A stretch of DNA of 64,000 nt from Allium sativum (taxonomy: Eukaryota; Streptophyta; Magnoliopsida; Asparagales; Amaryllidaceae), in assembly GCA_030737875.1 (NCBI GenBank), contig CM060926.1, forward strand, positions 314,996,922 through 315,060,921. Reading direction: 5' to 3'. Positions 24,331 to 36,346 of the stretch are shown here, piece after piece. Under the pieces are notes generated by a model, which was not told where the DNA came from, did not search any database, and saw only the letters and a program-made list of their open reading frames with translations. Position numbers and translations under genes: made by a program. How positions within the stretch are numbered: position 1 is the stretch's first letter; the number at the start of each line of letters is the position of its first letter.

Positions 24331-25200
24331 CATGCGATATGAATGATGCAGGTACCCGAAGTTCGGTGCCAATCACTCCTCACATGGATTGATCAGAGGA
24401 ACGCAGAGTCTTGGCAAACATTTTCTGACTGTTTGCCCAACTAACTCTAATCCTCAGAACTTGGATAGATGTATGAACCTAGGACGAGTGTGAGGGGCAC
24501 CCCAGGATTAAAGACCAATCGATCCATGACTCTAACTCTCATGATTTGAGAGAGCACTTAAAGGACGATACTGCAATGTCCGACCAAACTCCATCCCATG
24601 AGTCGACGGGACGATAGAGACTTGATTATTGCAAATAGCCACCTTTACCCATGAACCAGAGAATATAAGGCAGTGCCTCGGTGAGTGTGATCCGACCGCT
24701 TGCCCGAAAAAAACTCCATCCGCCAGAGTGAAGCGTGGAGTAAGGACTAAAACCGAGTTTGAGAATGACACTCGATACGGTGGACTTACGATCTTGGAAA
24801 TAGAGTGTAGAAGGAGCGCCGGGGCGAATGATGCAACTGTTCACCTAAATAACTCTAATCCTATGACTTGAGGAAGAGTATAAAGGACAGGAAGACGACG
24901 TCCACAGGGCGTGAAGGTGCACCACGATTAAAGACCTCCTTGACCACACTCTACCCTTGGCATTCGACGGGAGAGTATAAAGGCGCTAGGGACTGGCGCC
25001 ACAAGAACTACCCTGCTGAAGGATCGGGGAGCAAACTGAAAGCTGAGTTCGAACTCTATCCCGGGCATACGATAGGAGAGTATAAAGGCATATTGATTAA
25101 ATGCCATAAAAGGGCTCCCACCCCGCCGTAGTATCGGGGGGCAAGAGTGAAAGCTGAGTCCGAACCCTTCATGTCCGGACATGGGGGCAATGCACTGTCG
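24330..25200 (+). repeat. Decayed 3'-UTR tandem repeat array of C
   Basis: Starts with GCAGGTACCCGAAGT, as at 42909 in E. Several ~115-150-bp units follow, each built of ACTCTA...GAGAGTATAAAGG...CTGAAGGATCGGGGAGC...GAGT(T/C)CGAAC. It ends in ATTGATTAGGAGCAT, as in E (43535). It is the diverged counterpart of the E array, with more length variation and no (GA)n run. Confidence 0.75.
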
Positions 25201-25814
25201 ATCCCGCTTGTTCACTATTGATTAGGAGCATACACACACATTACACCCCTACGATGGCTGCAATATGATATACTATTTATTTAAAGGGATACCGAATTGA
25301 AACCCTTATCTGATTTGTGATGCGATTTATTCCTTGCTACTTAGTGTAGTAATGCTCTGACTACAAACACATTTGATTGAAATATATAACAAGCTTGCAA
25401 ATGTATGATATTGCAGGAATACCACTTTATTTGCTGATGGAAGATTCACAGAGGATGACTGGTCAAGAATGCAAGGCCCGCACTCGCAACAACAACAAGC
25501 CAGTAGAAAGCAAAAAGGGCCATATACAGAATGCTGACGTTGATGCCCAATGATAAGCATCCTACGTGACTCAAGGCGGCGACCAAAAAGAGGCCTTGAG
25601 AGTGAATTATTCAATGACACATCATGCGACTTAATACTCGCGGCTGGGAAGGACCCGACAAAGCCCTGGGATTCTTGATGTCTATCCGGTCTTAATATGA
25701 TCTGACACGATCATGGAATTCATTATTTCTATGGATTGAAGATTTCCCTGACTATCCGGAATACACCTCCCTCCATCTAAATTTGAAAAGGATCCGATCT
25801 AACCACCACCTATC
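25200..25814. other. Unassigned sequence inside C
   Basis: Nothing recognisable. It follows the decayed array and precedes the gag-like segment. If two elements were joined, the lost 5' LTR of the second would lie here, but I could not identify an LTR end. Confidence 0.4.
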
Positions 25815-27416
25815 TTGTGCTATTACCCCTGGACTGGGGACATACCATTGAAAATATTTACAAATGGCACAACTTTTATGTCTGTGTCTAGCTTATACCT
25901 CGATCTTGATAGGCCGCTTGAGGACCACAAGAATGGATGCATAGTGAACATCCATTTTCTGGTCTCGACCGACTTTCCGATTGAAAGACCCCGGGTGAGG
26001 GGGCACGCTATTACTTTGACTTCTGTCTTGCAAGGAAGCGAACTGCCTGATACTCCGACTCAAGGGATAAGAAGAAGGAAGATAGAAATTTCTTTGATGT
26101 TGAGGATGTGGATGCAGAAGGCGCTAGGAATGGAGGATGTCAACAGATTTCTTCTTGTAACGATCCCTCAGCATGTCAGACTAGATATGAAATGGATGCT
26201 GCCATTGCTGAATTGAGAACCCAGATTCTCGGCAAGATGAACTTCTCCAGAAACGACAAAAAATGATGGATAACTTCTTTACTTGGATAGATGGAAGGCC
26301 GAGCAACTATGACTTTCTTTCTGGAGCAAGTATTGTGAGAATTCAAGCGATAACGAACTTGGCTCACACACTCCCTGTTACACGGTTCAGATTGCATGGT
26401 ACCCTAGGACAGATTGGCAATGTAGTCTTGAATGAAACAAGGTTCAATCAACCTCCTCCCAAACATTTGCAGCATGCAACTTCTGATTGCAGCATTTTGG
26501 ATGAAAATGATGGCAATGCAAGTGTCACTGAAAACATAAACGGAGTCCGACCAACCTATGATCCAATTCAGATGAATGCTTCAAATACAACTCAAATTCA
26601 ACATAAAGTTCCCCATTTCTTAATGTAGGGAGCAAACGAGATCATTTGAGACAGCTATAATCTGACTTTATCGCCCCCCTCCCCCCCCCCCGACTCCGAG
26701 CCTCAGAGCTTGGATAGGAGATCAAAGACTAACATGACATAGACATGAAAAAATCATTATTTTGTATCAAACTCCAACTCACAGCTTGATGAGGGAGTAT
26801 AAATTCAGAGAATACATGGACTAGATGATTACCATTTAATAAAATCCCTGTGGATGGGGAGTACGGGATACGAGCTTCGAGCCACATAATTTGACTATCC
26901 GCCAACTTTAGACACATTTACTATTATCGGAGTTCCCTAAGATCCCAGACTATAACCAGAAGAATGGCTCCTCAAGAACAACCAGCATACATCCGAGTAA
27001 CGGATCACCATCTCGAATCAAAAGACAGAAGCCTGATTGACGACTACCACATATGCGGAATCAAGAAACGAGAGATCAGCTTCCATCCACTTCAAGAGTT
27101 CATGCTGGGGGCACCAGCGCTAAATTGGGCAATTGGCGACGACTCCGTAAAAACAAAGGCCAGATTGCCAATGTTATTTAATGCTTCATCAAAGGCGGCA
27201 CATCTCAAATGCATCTCAAAGATCCACGCCTATCGACCCAAGAGTGTCATGTTACCCAGTTCAATCAAACAAAGGTTTGGCGAGACTCTGCATTCGTTCC
27301 TCAAAAAATTCGATGCCGCGGTGGCATCGGTAGATCAACCTGGACCATCTATGGTGTTGATAGCAGCATTATCTGATATTCTGGGTAACTCAGACTTCAA
27401 AGTCTCTTTGCAATGA
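25815..27416 (+). pseudogene. Tat-type gag pseudogene
   Basis: The frame at 26964-27416 (150 aa) ends in a region with I-K-Q-R-F-G-E-T-L-H-S-F-L-K-K-F-D. It lines up with V-K-Q-R-P-G-E-S-L-K-M-Y-L-D-R-F-N of the E gag domain, followed by the P-.-M-V-L-I-A-A-L counterpart of P-T-I-V-A-A-L. Upstream frames (25815-26216 and 26263-26628) are plausible remains of the variable gag N-terminus, with little to anchor them. It is split by stops and non-functional. Confidence 0.6.
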
Positions 27417-28892
27417 GGCCTACCAAGTTGCCTTGGCGGATTCACCTCTAGAGTAAACATCAATACCTTTATGCCATGAGATTTTCCCAGAAACGTTGAC
27501 AAATTCTATCCTGAGACATAAAAATTCCTGCAACAAGAGGACATCTATATTGAAATGGATGTTCTCAATGTTTTCATGACAAAGAATGAAGCGTCATATG
27601 ACTCCTGAAACGATCAAGACAAAAGAAAAGCCCCGAAAAATACTGATAGGAATGCATAATTCCAAAGCATGAACGAAGGAGCCAGAATCACTCCCTAACA
27701 ACGTTCCCTCGCTTTCATGATTGACGAGCTTACTCAACTCCATGGCTGATGCAAGTAGAGTATCTAAGTTCATTGCTGCTCAATGTGGCAATTCTCACTT
27801 TCTGACTAAAGAGATGGAATGACATCGGCGTGAACGTTATTCGACCATTCACGTATACAACTCTAACGCTTGACGACATAAGAAAGAAGTACGGAACGAC
27901 ACGGTCAAGCAAGATTGTTAAACCTGCAGCTCTAACCCGATGTGAAAAAAGAAAGTTTAAAGGCTAGAAGACTGGATATTAGATTGACCTAGTCCAATCC
28001 CCAATGATGCTGGGGGCATAAGCATTGACTTCACTCATCTTACACTGAGATTGGGAGCATGAGCTTCAACTGACAGACTAGCTTTGAGTATGATCCTGAT
28101 TTTGTGCATAATGTAGAACATATACACTTTATCTCTAGAATATGACATGATTCATCTCGACCATCCAAGTGAGCCAACTAACGGATCAAACAAGAATCCA
28201 AAGACTCGACCCGCAATTGCATCAAATGGAGAGTGTGATAAACTCCTCTACTGCCTTAGGATTGTGATGATAATACCAACCATTGGCTTGCACGTTTTCA
28301 GCAACATCTCATGCCGACTCGTATGTGATCACGGGATTATAAAATGATCCAAAGTGATAATGGATTTCAGATACCTTATTGTTACGATTCGATGCGATCG
28401 TGGAGCCCTAGGTTAATATCTTGATATCGAGATAGTCCAGATCCAAGCACAAATGACAGATTCATATGCCAATTCTGATGCACTCTATCCCAATATTCTA
28501 GATGCTAGCTCAAAGCCCGAAGATTCTGATACTACCATATGACTTGGATGGTTGTTTCATTACATTGACTTATACATAAAAGGAAGTCTGACTCTGCAAT
28601 ACACTTGACTTGCATAAGAAGAAGCGTCATTTGACAATAACTTGTGCGTATACGACCTCACACAGGATCCAACGATCCTATATAACTTATGATGAAGGAA
28701 TTAGACCTCTTGATTCGACGTGGTTTAAATGGTTACCAGATCATTTTGACTACTCCTCCTACAGAATTTGTACTCACTAGCACCCATGGAAGCAGTGCAA
28801 TAATTTGATAAAGACTTCCCAAGGACGGATGACTTTCCGAAAATATTCAGCTTGGCATATTCGAAGCACGCCTCATCTTCGATAAGACGTAC
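27417..28892. other. Unassigned decayed 3' part of C
   Basis: No protein recognised. Only the last ~60 bp (TTCGAAGCA..CTCATC.TCGATAA.AC) match the sequence before the PPT of E. I see no trace of the antisense gene that E carries in this region. Confidence 0.5.
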
Positions 28893-28907
28893 TTTGAGGG
28901 GCAAAAT
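28893..28907 (+). promoter_or_regulatory. Polypurine tract of C
   Basis: ACTTTGAGGGGCAAAA precedes TGTTAGCC, matching ACTTCGAGGGGGCAAAG/TGTTGGCT of E. Confidence 0.75.
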
Positions 28908-29621
28908 GTTAGCCTGTTTTGTGACTAGGACACCCAAAACTCAGATGATCAGGGTTACATATGTTAGAGGATAAAGATCTCATATGTCCTAAAACCAGAG
29001 CTTGGATCAGATCAGATTGGGATAGCTTGGATTGGTTTGGATGGAATAGCTAGGGTCGGGTCGGATGGGTGCAACAACATCGGTTCAGATCATATCTAAG
29101 CCTCCTAACCGAACTGCCTGAAACACGCATCTTCCTTTCATTGGAGAACTATTCTTGTGCCTATTTAACCGGACCGATTGACATTTGTAAGCCCATGAAT
29201 GAAGCCACACTCCCCACTTTCTCCATCGTTTTCGAAGTCCTCCATGATGTTGCCACGTGGCCACACATCCTAACCGATTTTACACCTATAAATAAACATA
29301 TAGTGCATCATTTGAAGGGGGGTTCTAACACTTAATTCATTAATGGCATCCATGGCCGAATTTCTCAATCAACAACCACCTTCTTCTCCAATAAAAATCA
29401 ATGAATTCAGAGAGAATAATTCATTGTATTCGAGTGATTGTGTGAATGTATTCATTGTAATTGTAATTCTGGAATGAAATGAGAAACTATGAAGTGGACG
29501 TAGGATAACTAATGCCGAACCACTATAAATCTCGTGTCTCTGCCTGATTTTCTATGTTTTAGATTATTATTCTTCGCAAATCATATTCAATTGGGTGTAA
29601 GGACCATTTTTTGGTCTAACA
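28908..29621 (+). repeat. 3' LTR of C (diverged, 714 bp)
   Basis: Starts TGTTAGCC and ends GGTCTAACA, like the 697-bp LTRs of E. Shared landmarks in the same order are a CACGTG G-box, a TATA box, the GTGGACGTAGG...CCGAACCACTATAAA hairpin (29493-29527) and the GGGTGTAAGGACC...GGTCTAACA end. Elsewhere the two LTRs are barely alignable by eye. Confidence 0.8.
29254..29294 (+). promoter_or_regulatory. G-box and TATA box in the LTR of C
   Basis: GCCACGTGGCC (CACGTG at 29254-29259) is followed 26 bp later by CTATAAATAAA (29286-29294). The arrangement is the same as in E (36186 and 36217). Confidence 0.65.
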
Positions 29622-29686
29622 GTTGGTTAAACAACTTTCAGCTCCATTCCTTTTTTTGGGACGAAAAAGTTATAAGTAGGGGAGAT
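29622..29686 (+). other. Last 65 bp of element D interior, with polypurine tract
   Basis: GTTGGTTAAACAACTTTCAG...GGGACGAAAAAGTTAT matches the end of A's interior. The tract AAGTAGGGGAGA (29674-29685) has a single change. Everything further left in D was pushed away by the insertion of C. Confidence 0.85.
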
Positions 29687-31660
29687 TGTAATAACCCAGA
29701 ATTTTGAAACCAATTTAAAATTTATTTTTAATTGAATTTAATGGATTTTAATATTCAAAAATGGTTTATTATAATAAATGATGATTTCAAATTTATTTAA
29801 ATCGAAATTTGAACTTATAAATTTATTTTAATTATAAAACGAGCTTGAAATGGCATGATAGTTTGAAAATTCAATTTTAATTTTCAAATGAATGAACAAA
29901 ATTCAATATAAATCAGAATTGGACAAAACAAGAAATGTTATAATCTATTTAACTATATCTTTCTAACGAATGTAAGATTTAATATTTCACTTTATAAATT
30001 GTAAGTTATGTCCAGTTTAAAATTTAAAATAGTCGCTATGGATTTTATTAATATTTTAATAATATATAGCCCTTAAATATAGTCATTTTGCAAACGACCT
30101 CCATTTTCAACGAAATCACTTTTTTTGGATTCGTAACGTCAAATTATTGTCAGGTTTAAACTTTCAAGTCATTTGGAATTAGTATGTGAGCGTAGTAAAT
30201 TTAAATGCATTTCCAATTTCAGTTTGAATTTAATAAGCCAGTTAAAAGGCCATTTTTCAAAAGACCTCCAAATTTGATGAAATTAATTTTGATAGGACTG
30301 TATCATCAAAACATAGCTAGGTTTCAATTTTCATAATTTTTGGAGTCAGTATGTGGCCCCGGTTAATTAAAATGTATGTTGAAATTTAATATTGAACGTA
30401 ATATTAATTTGTATTTTAATTTTAACAAAAACTGATCGAGACAGTTGAATTGGCTTACGAAACATATTCCATTATGTCCGGAATAAGGGTATTTTGTTAT
30501 AAACGACAGTCGTTGGGTTTGATTAGAAGTTCGAATGAAAATTTTACTTTTATGAAGTAAATAATATTATTTATAAAGTGTATATATATATCCATTCAAG
30601 GGTCAAAACCCTAAAAATTCGGTTGCCTTGGTCAACGCGGGTATGAGCCACTGTTTACAATTTCGAAGGCTGATTTTGTTCAGATTTTCTCCCCTTAATC
30701 ATATTCATTCCATTTAGTAATTCAAGAAACTTATTAAACAAAGATCAAAGAGGATAATGTGATCTTTATTTCTACATGGAGATGATCGTGTATGGTTTCA
30801 TGGATTAGGAGTATTTGATTCTTAAGGCAGCGTTGTTCGTCGTCGATTGTGGCAACGATGGGGTGGCCGAGTTGGCCAATGGTGGGCGCGCCAGCAGAAC
30901 TCGCGACGGCCGAAGATGTGGCGACGTCAGATTAGGGTGAAGGAGCCTACAGGCGCAACGATCTGGAGCCCTTGTATTAGATGAAGACCGGCCGTGATTA
31001 CTGAACGAGGAAGAAGGTTTAATTTAACCTTAATTAATTCTCTAATGATAATTAAATTATCAGAGGTATAAAATGTCATATATTTTTCATAAATGATCGA
31101 AATCCGACGATTTCAGTTGCGTTGCGCTCGTATCAGAAAGCACTTGGAACTGACCAAAACGAAAACAGAGCAGTCTAAAATTTTTAGCTAAAATAAATGC
31201 CTATTTAATTTAGTTTAAAAATAAAATCTTCAATAAAAGGCCAATGGAATGGAAACCAAAAGTGAGAACTCTCTCACAAAAAATTTGTACAGTTATTTAT
31301 TTTTATAGTAGAATACGTTTTGATTGCCTGTGATAGCAATGTTTGTTTGGTGGATGATAGATGTGTACAGCTTTAATGTCATTATTATTGAACTGTAAAT
31401 AAATTCACATGGATTGTGATGTAAACCACATATGGGTATTGGGACGATAATTTTACACAACGCCAAATTATTTGTTGATGATTGAAAACCCCACACGGGT
31501 CTGGGGATGATAATTAATTCACATCTCCCTTGGATTTGATTGTATGTCAACCGATTGATTGAAAGACTGTTATAAGCGTTATTTAAATATTTAATACTTA
31601 TATAGTTGTAAATTGCACTCTGGATGTGAGTTGGATATTTAATAGTTCTTTAGCACTATT
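29687..31660 (+). repeat. Element D 3' LTR, segment 1 of 3
   Basis: Starts TGTAATAACCCAGAA. It follows the order of A's LTR: the divergent direct repeat at 30087-30360, GCCCCGGTTAATT, the GGAATAAGGG block, and the CCCCACACGGGT block near 31490. It ends at the CACTA insertion. It is strongly diverged from A, so D is the oldest recognisable layer. No gene. Confidence 0.85.
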
Positions 31661-31674
31661 CACTACAACAAAAC
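31661..31674 (+). repeat. Left terminal inverted repeat of G
   Basis: CACTACAACAAAAC directly follows the ATT duplication. Downstream, subterminal AATGCTAT and AACGCTA words recur (31725-31790), as at the other end. Confidence 0.88.
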
Positions 31675-32588
31675 TGGTCTTTAATAGCACTAATACTCAG
31701 CGTTCCCACCGTTTCCTCTTCCCAATGCTATTCAAATTACGATTTCCAACGCTAAGGTACCTCGACAAGTGTACTCAATGCTATGCAATGAACAGGAGGG
31801 AACGGATTATTTTGTGCGATAGTAAAGTTGCCCTATTCGCTTTGTTGCCTTCCCCAAAAAAACACCGTCTTCTTCTCAAATTCTCACCTGTAGAGAAAAA
31901 GTAACAAAATCTATCCCCAAATTATTAGCAATTGGCTGAATCGCCAAACAATTAGCTGCTGCCATCAGCAATCGTCAATTTTAAATCGCAAAACCCTAAC
32001 CTCTATCATCATTATCAACTGTAGATCCCAATCCCAGACGCTGGCATAATTTCAGTTGCCTAAAGCGCCTCACCAATTTGAACCGCCGTGAAAGGTAATA
32101 CGAGGTTTATTTATTTTTCACTTCTCATTATTGTTAGTCCATTAAATAGCACCTCTGCTTTATTTGTTACTGCTTTAGCTATTGTATAGAGCTTGGCTAG
32201 TATCACTGTGAAGCTAACATCTTCTCATGATGCTTTGTTTAGTTAGGTGAATGTTCAGTCTTTGATTGTTTTTAATCCTTTTACTTTAGACACGAACACA
32301 GTATTGTGTTGTTGCTAGAGGATAAGTGATGCTCAATTTTATAACTATAATCGGTAAATATCTATAAAAGAAGATGAAAAAAACGTGGACTAAACATGAG
32401 CACTTGCGCTGCTAATAACTATGCTCCTATGTGATATTATAAAATATGAGCACTGGCTTTATTTTAGTTGTACTAACACCATCCGATAATATATGTAAAG
32501 CCAAATTCCTCATCTCATTGATGTATTATTTAAATGATGAAAATTGTCAGTGTTGCTTTTGAGCTGAAAATAAAGGAGAAAAACTTAC
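31675..32588. other. Left arm of G: subterminal repeats and leader-like sequence
   Basis: After the subterminal repeats, a stretch at 31950-32095 contains AAAACCCTAACC and ends in a donor-like AAAG/GTAATA. It looks like the first exon of a plant gene, possibly the start of a lost transposase gene or another captured promoter. No protein is recognised. Confidence 0.4.
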
Positions 32589-32885
32589 AGTGGTAAGATT
32601 GTTGTCATATTGAAAGGTTTCTTCAAGCAAAGTGGCTTGCTTTTTTCTTAGCTTGAGTTTCTTTCTTGACCCACCATCTTTATATCTTTCTTTCATTTTG
32701 TAATCATCTAAAGCAAATCTCTTTGATCTTCTTCTCTTGTGTTCGTGTGATTTAATGGTAGTTTCTTCTTTTGCTTTATGAGGAAAGAGCATATGAAGTT
32801 GAACATGGGACTTGATCTTATTGTCATGGTACCCGTTTTCACTGTTTTCAATTGCTAAACCAAGGCTTATTTTGCACTCTTCCAT
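32589..32885 (-). pseudogene. Captured first exon of an HD-ZIP class II homeobox gene
   Basis: The minus strand has ATG at 32885-32883 and 99 codons ending exactly at a perfect donor ACT/GTAAGT (32588). The protein starts with a short M-x-x-x-x-I-S-L-G-L-type leader and has a basic middle (H-K-R-R-R-S-K-R). It ends with SRKKLKLRKKQATLLEETF, which matches helix 1 of the HD-ZIP II homeodomain (R-K-K-L-R-L-x-x-x-Q-x-x-L-L-E-x-x-F). The rest of the homeodomain, including the W-F-Q-N-R-R recognition helix and the leucine zipper, is not present downstream, so no DNA-binding product is expected. The frame is intact, which suggests recent capture. The family is recognised from the motif alone. Confidence 0.7.
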
Positions 32886-33008
32886 TGTAACTGTATAAGT
32901 ATGTTTTGTGTACGATTTCTTAAAAGTAGAAATCCAATATATATAGAAGGGACCCATATAGAAGACAATGTGTTGTTTCTTGACCCTAATTAAAGGAGGA
33001 ATATTCAT

Positions 33009-34906
33009 TTCTTATGTGTTTCAAACTGTAATAAAAAGAGGTTATTTTTTGGAATTGACCAATGTAAACTCGGATGAAAGACTCATAATAATCAAAGTTC
33101 AGTCGTAATGTTTGCAAATTAATATGATTACATTTCTAGTGCATTATTAGCATTTTTGCTTTGTATAATATTTGTTCATGTAAGTTGATGTAAGTGCCAG
33201 GCTTTGTATACTAAATTTTCAAAATGATAGAAAACCGACTTGTGAAATATGAATTCTATTACGGTCAGAAGGGGTTTTCATGCCTTATATGTGATAATTA
33301 ATGTATAGTTAATGTAGTTCACTAGATCTACCAGAACATGGAAGTAGGTAATAATTATCTGCAAAATTGCACTCATGAGTAATTAACAGAGGATCTTGAT
33401 TCATTAGTGTTTATGCATGCCTTTTTCCTATCAATTTAGATCAGTTTCTATATGTATTACTGTGCTACATGCATGGTCCATATTAGTACCTATTGTACTC
33501 TCATATAAGTAAGGAAACATTGAGTCAAATTAAAATTATTCTACAGAAAAATGATCTAAAATCTTTAATTCTAATTTATATATGGTTTTAACAAAAGTAG
33601 TTTAAAAGATGTAAAGATAATGAAATATTTTTTGTTGGAATTGGATTCAAACTCGCGACTAATCTTGTGTATGTACATATCAATTTTTTAGTTAAATATG
33701 CGCAAACTTATTTGCGATTGGACTCAAACTTGTGACTTAATGTGCATACAATGTGACTTAAATATCGCCGTGTTTGGAAGTGGAGAGATGATGGTTGATT
33801 CTAATAGTGACTCTAATGATGCAATTGTGTATGGGGGATGGAGAAGGTGGTTCTCTTCTCGTGTTAGGTGCATTGTTTGAACATTTGCAGTTGGAATGAG
33901 AAGTTTTTATGTGTTTACAAAAGTGAATAGAAGTGGTTTGGTGAAGTAATTGCGGATGGTGTTCAGTTGTATAAAGACTGTTTTGGTAGGTGTTTGTGAT
34001 TTGTGATTAAGGAAGCAGACTGCGTAGATGAAATGTAAATTTAATGATTTTCTTTAATGCAATGGAAAGAAAAACAAATGCAAATAAATGAACTACCACT
34101 CAGAGTAAAAGCAAACCCAAATGCACAAAAATGAAGTTTCTTTAGTTCTTGTGGCTTTAAAATACATAGATTGTAAATGAAGTGCAGGTTGCAGAACAAC
34201 AGCTCTACAACAGCCACAACAAAAAGAAACAGGGTACATACAGAATATTTTTTCGTATTAGAGGCTTGCATAAACGAAAATCTGGGTGCATAAAAGCGAC
34301 ACAAAGTAGGTACATTGTTCCTTAAAAAAAAAGATGAAACTCAAAGCAAGTTTAATTGAAAATAGATGAACAATATAAACAAACTAGTAATGCACATAAA
34401 TATATCGTAATGCATCATCATTAAAGAATATGTTGTAAAGATGTAAATAGCTAAGATGTATTTTCCTGCTATGCTCAATAGTGTATCCAAGATAATGCTC
34501 TCATTTTATCTTCTTCCACTTCTATATTATTGTTGTTGCTTCCCAAACAATTATGCTTCATTTTTAGAAATTACAAACATTGAGTACAAATTCCTTATAA
34601 AACTTGACGATGGTTTCTATGGATATCGTTTACTTTTATCCTCCTAGATTGTACTGGTATTAAAAATAACAGAACAAAACATATCCTGTTTTATATATAG
34701 CAACCCTCTTGAAATGAATGTTTACCAATTGTTTTTTAACTGTTATATATTATTCAATTACGTTCTCCTACTGCATTGCCATGGGCTTGCTGCTACTCAA
34801 CGATTGTTACAAAATCTAAATACATAAATGAGCATAAATACACATATATATGAATATATATATATATATATGCATGTATATATATTATTATAATGTATAT
34901 ATGTGT
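33009..34906. other. Left arm of G, no recognised content
   Basis: AT-rich DNA with short frames only. 33620-33760 holds two loose copies of a GGA-T-T-G-GA-TCAAACT-G-GACT phrase. Some stretches have exon-like composition (33760-33880) but resemble no protein I know. Confidence 0.4.
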
Positions 34907-34914
34907 ATATATAC

Positions 34915-35636
34915 CATGGTTTGAAAACTCGTCCGAAACGATGAGATATTGTTGTTCTCGTTCCGGTTTCGACAGTCACCGGGACAGAACAATGGCAAAT
35001 TCTCGTTTCGGTTCGTAAGGCCCAAAAAAAAATCCTAAATCGCGATTTAGGAAAAACCGGAGAAAAGTGAAACGAAAATCCAAAAATTCCCAGATTCAAT
35101 TGCAGAAAGTAGACGAAAATAAACAACAAAAAACAAAGCAAAATTGAAAGCGAAAGCAAAGTAGCAGAGCTAAAGAGGTTCATCTTCCTCTTCGTCTTCG
35201 ATTTTTTTTTTCTCGATCCATGCTTTGTTTCCTCCCTTTTTTTCGTTTTCCTCATTTGATTTTTCTGCGAATAGAAGTGGGTGCGTTACTGACCTAATTA
35301 ATAAAGAATTCTTAACCTATTACTTTTGTTTGGGCTGGACGTGGCTGATAATGATGGGCTTGGCCCATTAATCATTTTGCTTAGGATGTATGTAAATGAT
35401 TATCAGTTTTATATGACTGGACATTTGAATTACAACTAACGCATATTTCATTTGACTATATTATATTTCTGTAGTTCTGCATGGATTTACCTTTATTATT
35501 AACTTTTTCATAAATAATATAAAAGTTTGATTTTTGAACCGAAACCGAAACAAAAACCAAAACTGTCGAAATCGTCCGAAACTAGTAAATTTTCAAATGA
35601 CCGAAACCGAAACCGAAACCGAGTTTTCAAACCTTG
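34915..35636. mobile_element. Small hAT-like element (MITE) inside G
   Basis: The ends CATGGTTTGAAAACTC and (reversed) CAAGGTTTGAAAACTC match at 15 of 16 positions. The flanks carry the 8-bp direct repeat ATATATAC (34907-34914 and 35637-35644). An 8-bp duplication and CA-starting inverted ends are typical of hAT elements. Subterminal GAAACCGAAACC and TCGTCCGAAAC words occur at both ends. It has no transposase, and minus-strand frames inside are short and low in complexity. The flank is AT-repetitive, so the duplication alone is weak evidence. Confidence 0.7.
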
Positions 35637-35868
35637 ATATATACACACACACTTACATACACAAGTACAACACATACGCTTGCGTGCACACACAAACAAA
35701 CACACATAATATATATATATATATATATATTACTATGAAGAAAAATGTAGGAGTGAGGAACATGAAATAGTAATATATATGGATGGACTGTTGTTGGCTC
35801 GCTTTTTGACCAAGCCATCCAGGATCATTCGTGAGAGGAAATCAGGAAACCAAGTCCTCCAGGAAAGT

Positions 35869-35955
35869 GGATCGCACGCCATCGTCTCGCCCCGCTTGGA
35901 TCGTACGCCATCGTCTCGCCCCGCTTGGATCGCACGCCATCGTCTCGCCCTGCTT
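35869..35955. repeat. Three 29-bp tandem repeats in U3 of E
   Basis: Unit GGATCG(C/T)ACGCCATCGTCT plus CGCCC(C/T)GCTT at 35869, 35898 and 35927, then a decayed fourth. It lies about 260 bp upstream of the TATA box and could be an enhancer. The same array is at 48748-48834. Confidence 0.88.
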
Positions 35956-36185
35956 GGATCGCACTCTATCGACTCGCCCAGGGACGGATCGCTCTCATCT
36001 CGTCGACGAACGCCACCTCCAGGCGATCCGATCCCTTGTAACGAACCGAACCCACTGACCCGTTCAACCACGAGCTGGTCTGCAGCGATCCGAATCGCAC
36101 GGATCTGACGACACCTGTTCGCAATGGCTAGTTTGACTTTTTCTTCGATGGTTGCGATGCGATCCGAAAGTCTCGGGATTCGTGC

Positions 36186-36226
36186 CACGTGTCCACGATC
36201 CGTCCGACGAAATCAGCTATAAATAG
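36186..36226 (+). promoter_or_regulatory. G-box/ABRE and TATA box of the E 5' LTR
   Basis: CCACGTGTCC (CACGTG 36186-36191) lies 25 bp before CTATAAATAG (36217-36226). Transcription should start near 36250. The pair is repeated at 49065-49105 in the 3' LTR and conserved in position in C. Confidence 0.75.
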
Positions 36227-36346
36227 CCCAGAGCTTGGCATTTTTCGGGATCTTTTTGGCAATAGTGAATACTGAGTCCGCCATTGTTATCAAACCACTG
36301 AAATATTGAGAGAAATCACTGTTGTACTAGCTTTTAAAGCATAATC

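Larger units (their letters stand above)
21494..29621 (+). mobile_element. Element C: decayed Tat-type Ty3 retrotransposon remnant(s)
   Basis: Islands collinear with the intact element E can be read through many stops and indels: the gag/pol junction and RT start (21862-22520), RNase H (22540-22900), the 3'-UTR with its repeat array (24330-25200), gag (25815-27416), and the PPT plus 3' LTR (28893-29621). Reverse transcriptase core and integrase are missing. Gag lies downstream of pol, so at least two remnants have been joined or nested. The 5' part is displaced left of the window by the insertion of B. Confidence 0.8.

Noticed and set aside
34797..35255. A 152-aa minus frame with a membrane-like stretch
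   Set aside because: It spans the left end of the hAT-like element and its (TA)n flank; low-complexity and not continuous with any captured gene.
35733..36188. Overlapping frames on both strands in the E LTR (151, 109 and 75 aa)
   Set aside because: They sit in CpG-rich 29-bp repeats and the core promoter; the same frames recur in the 3' LTR.
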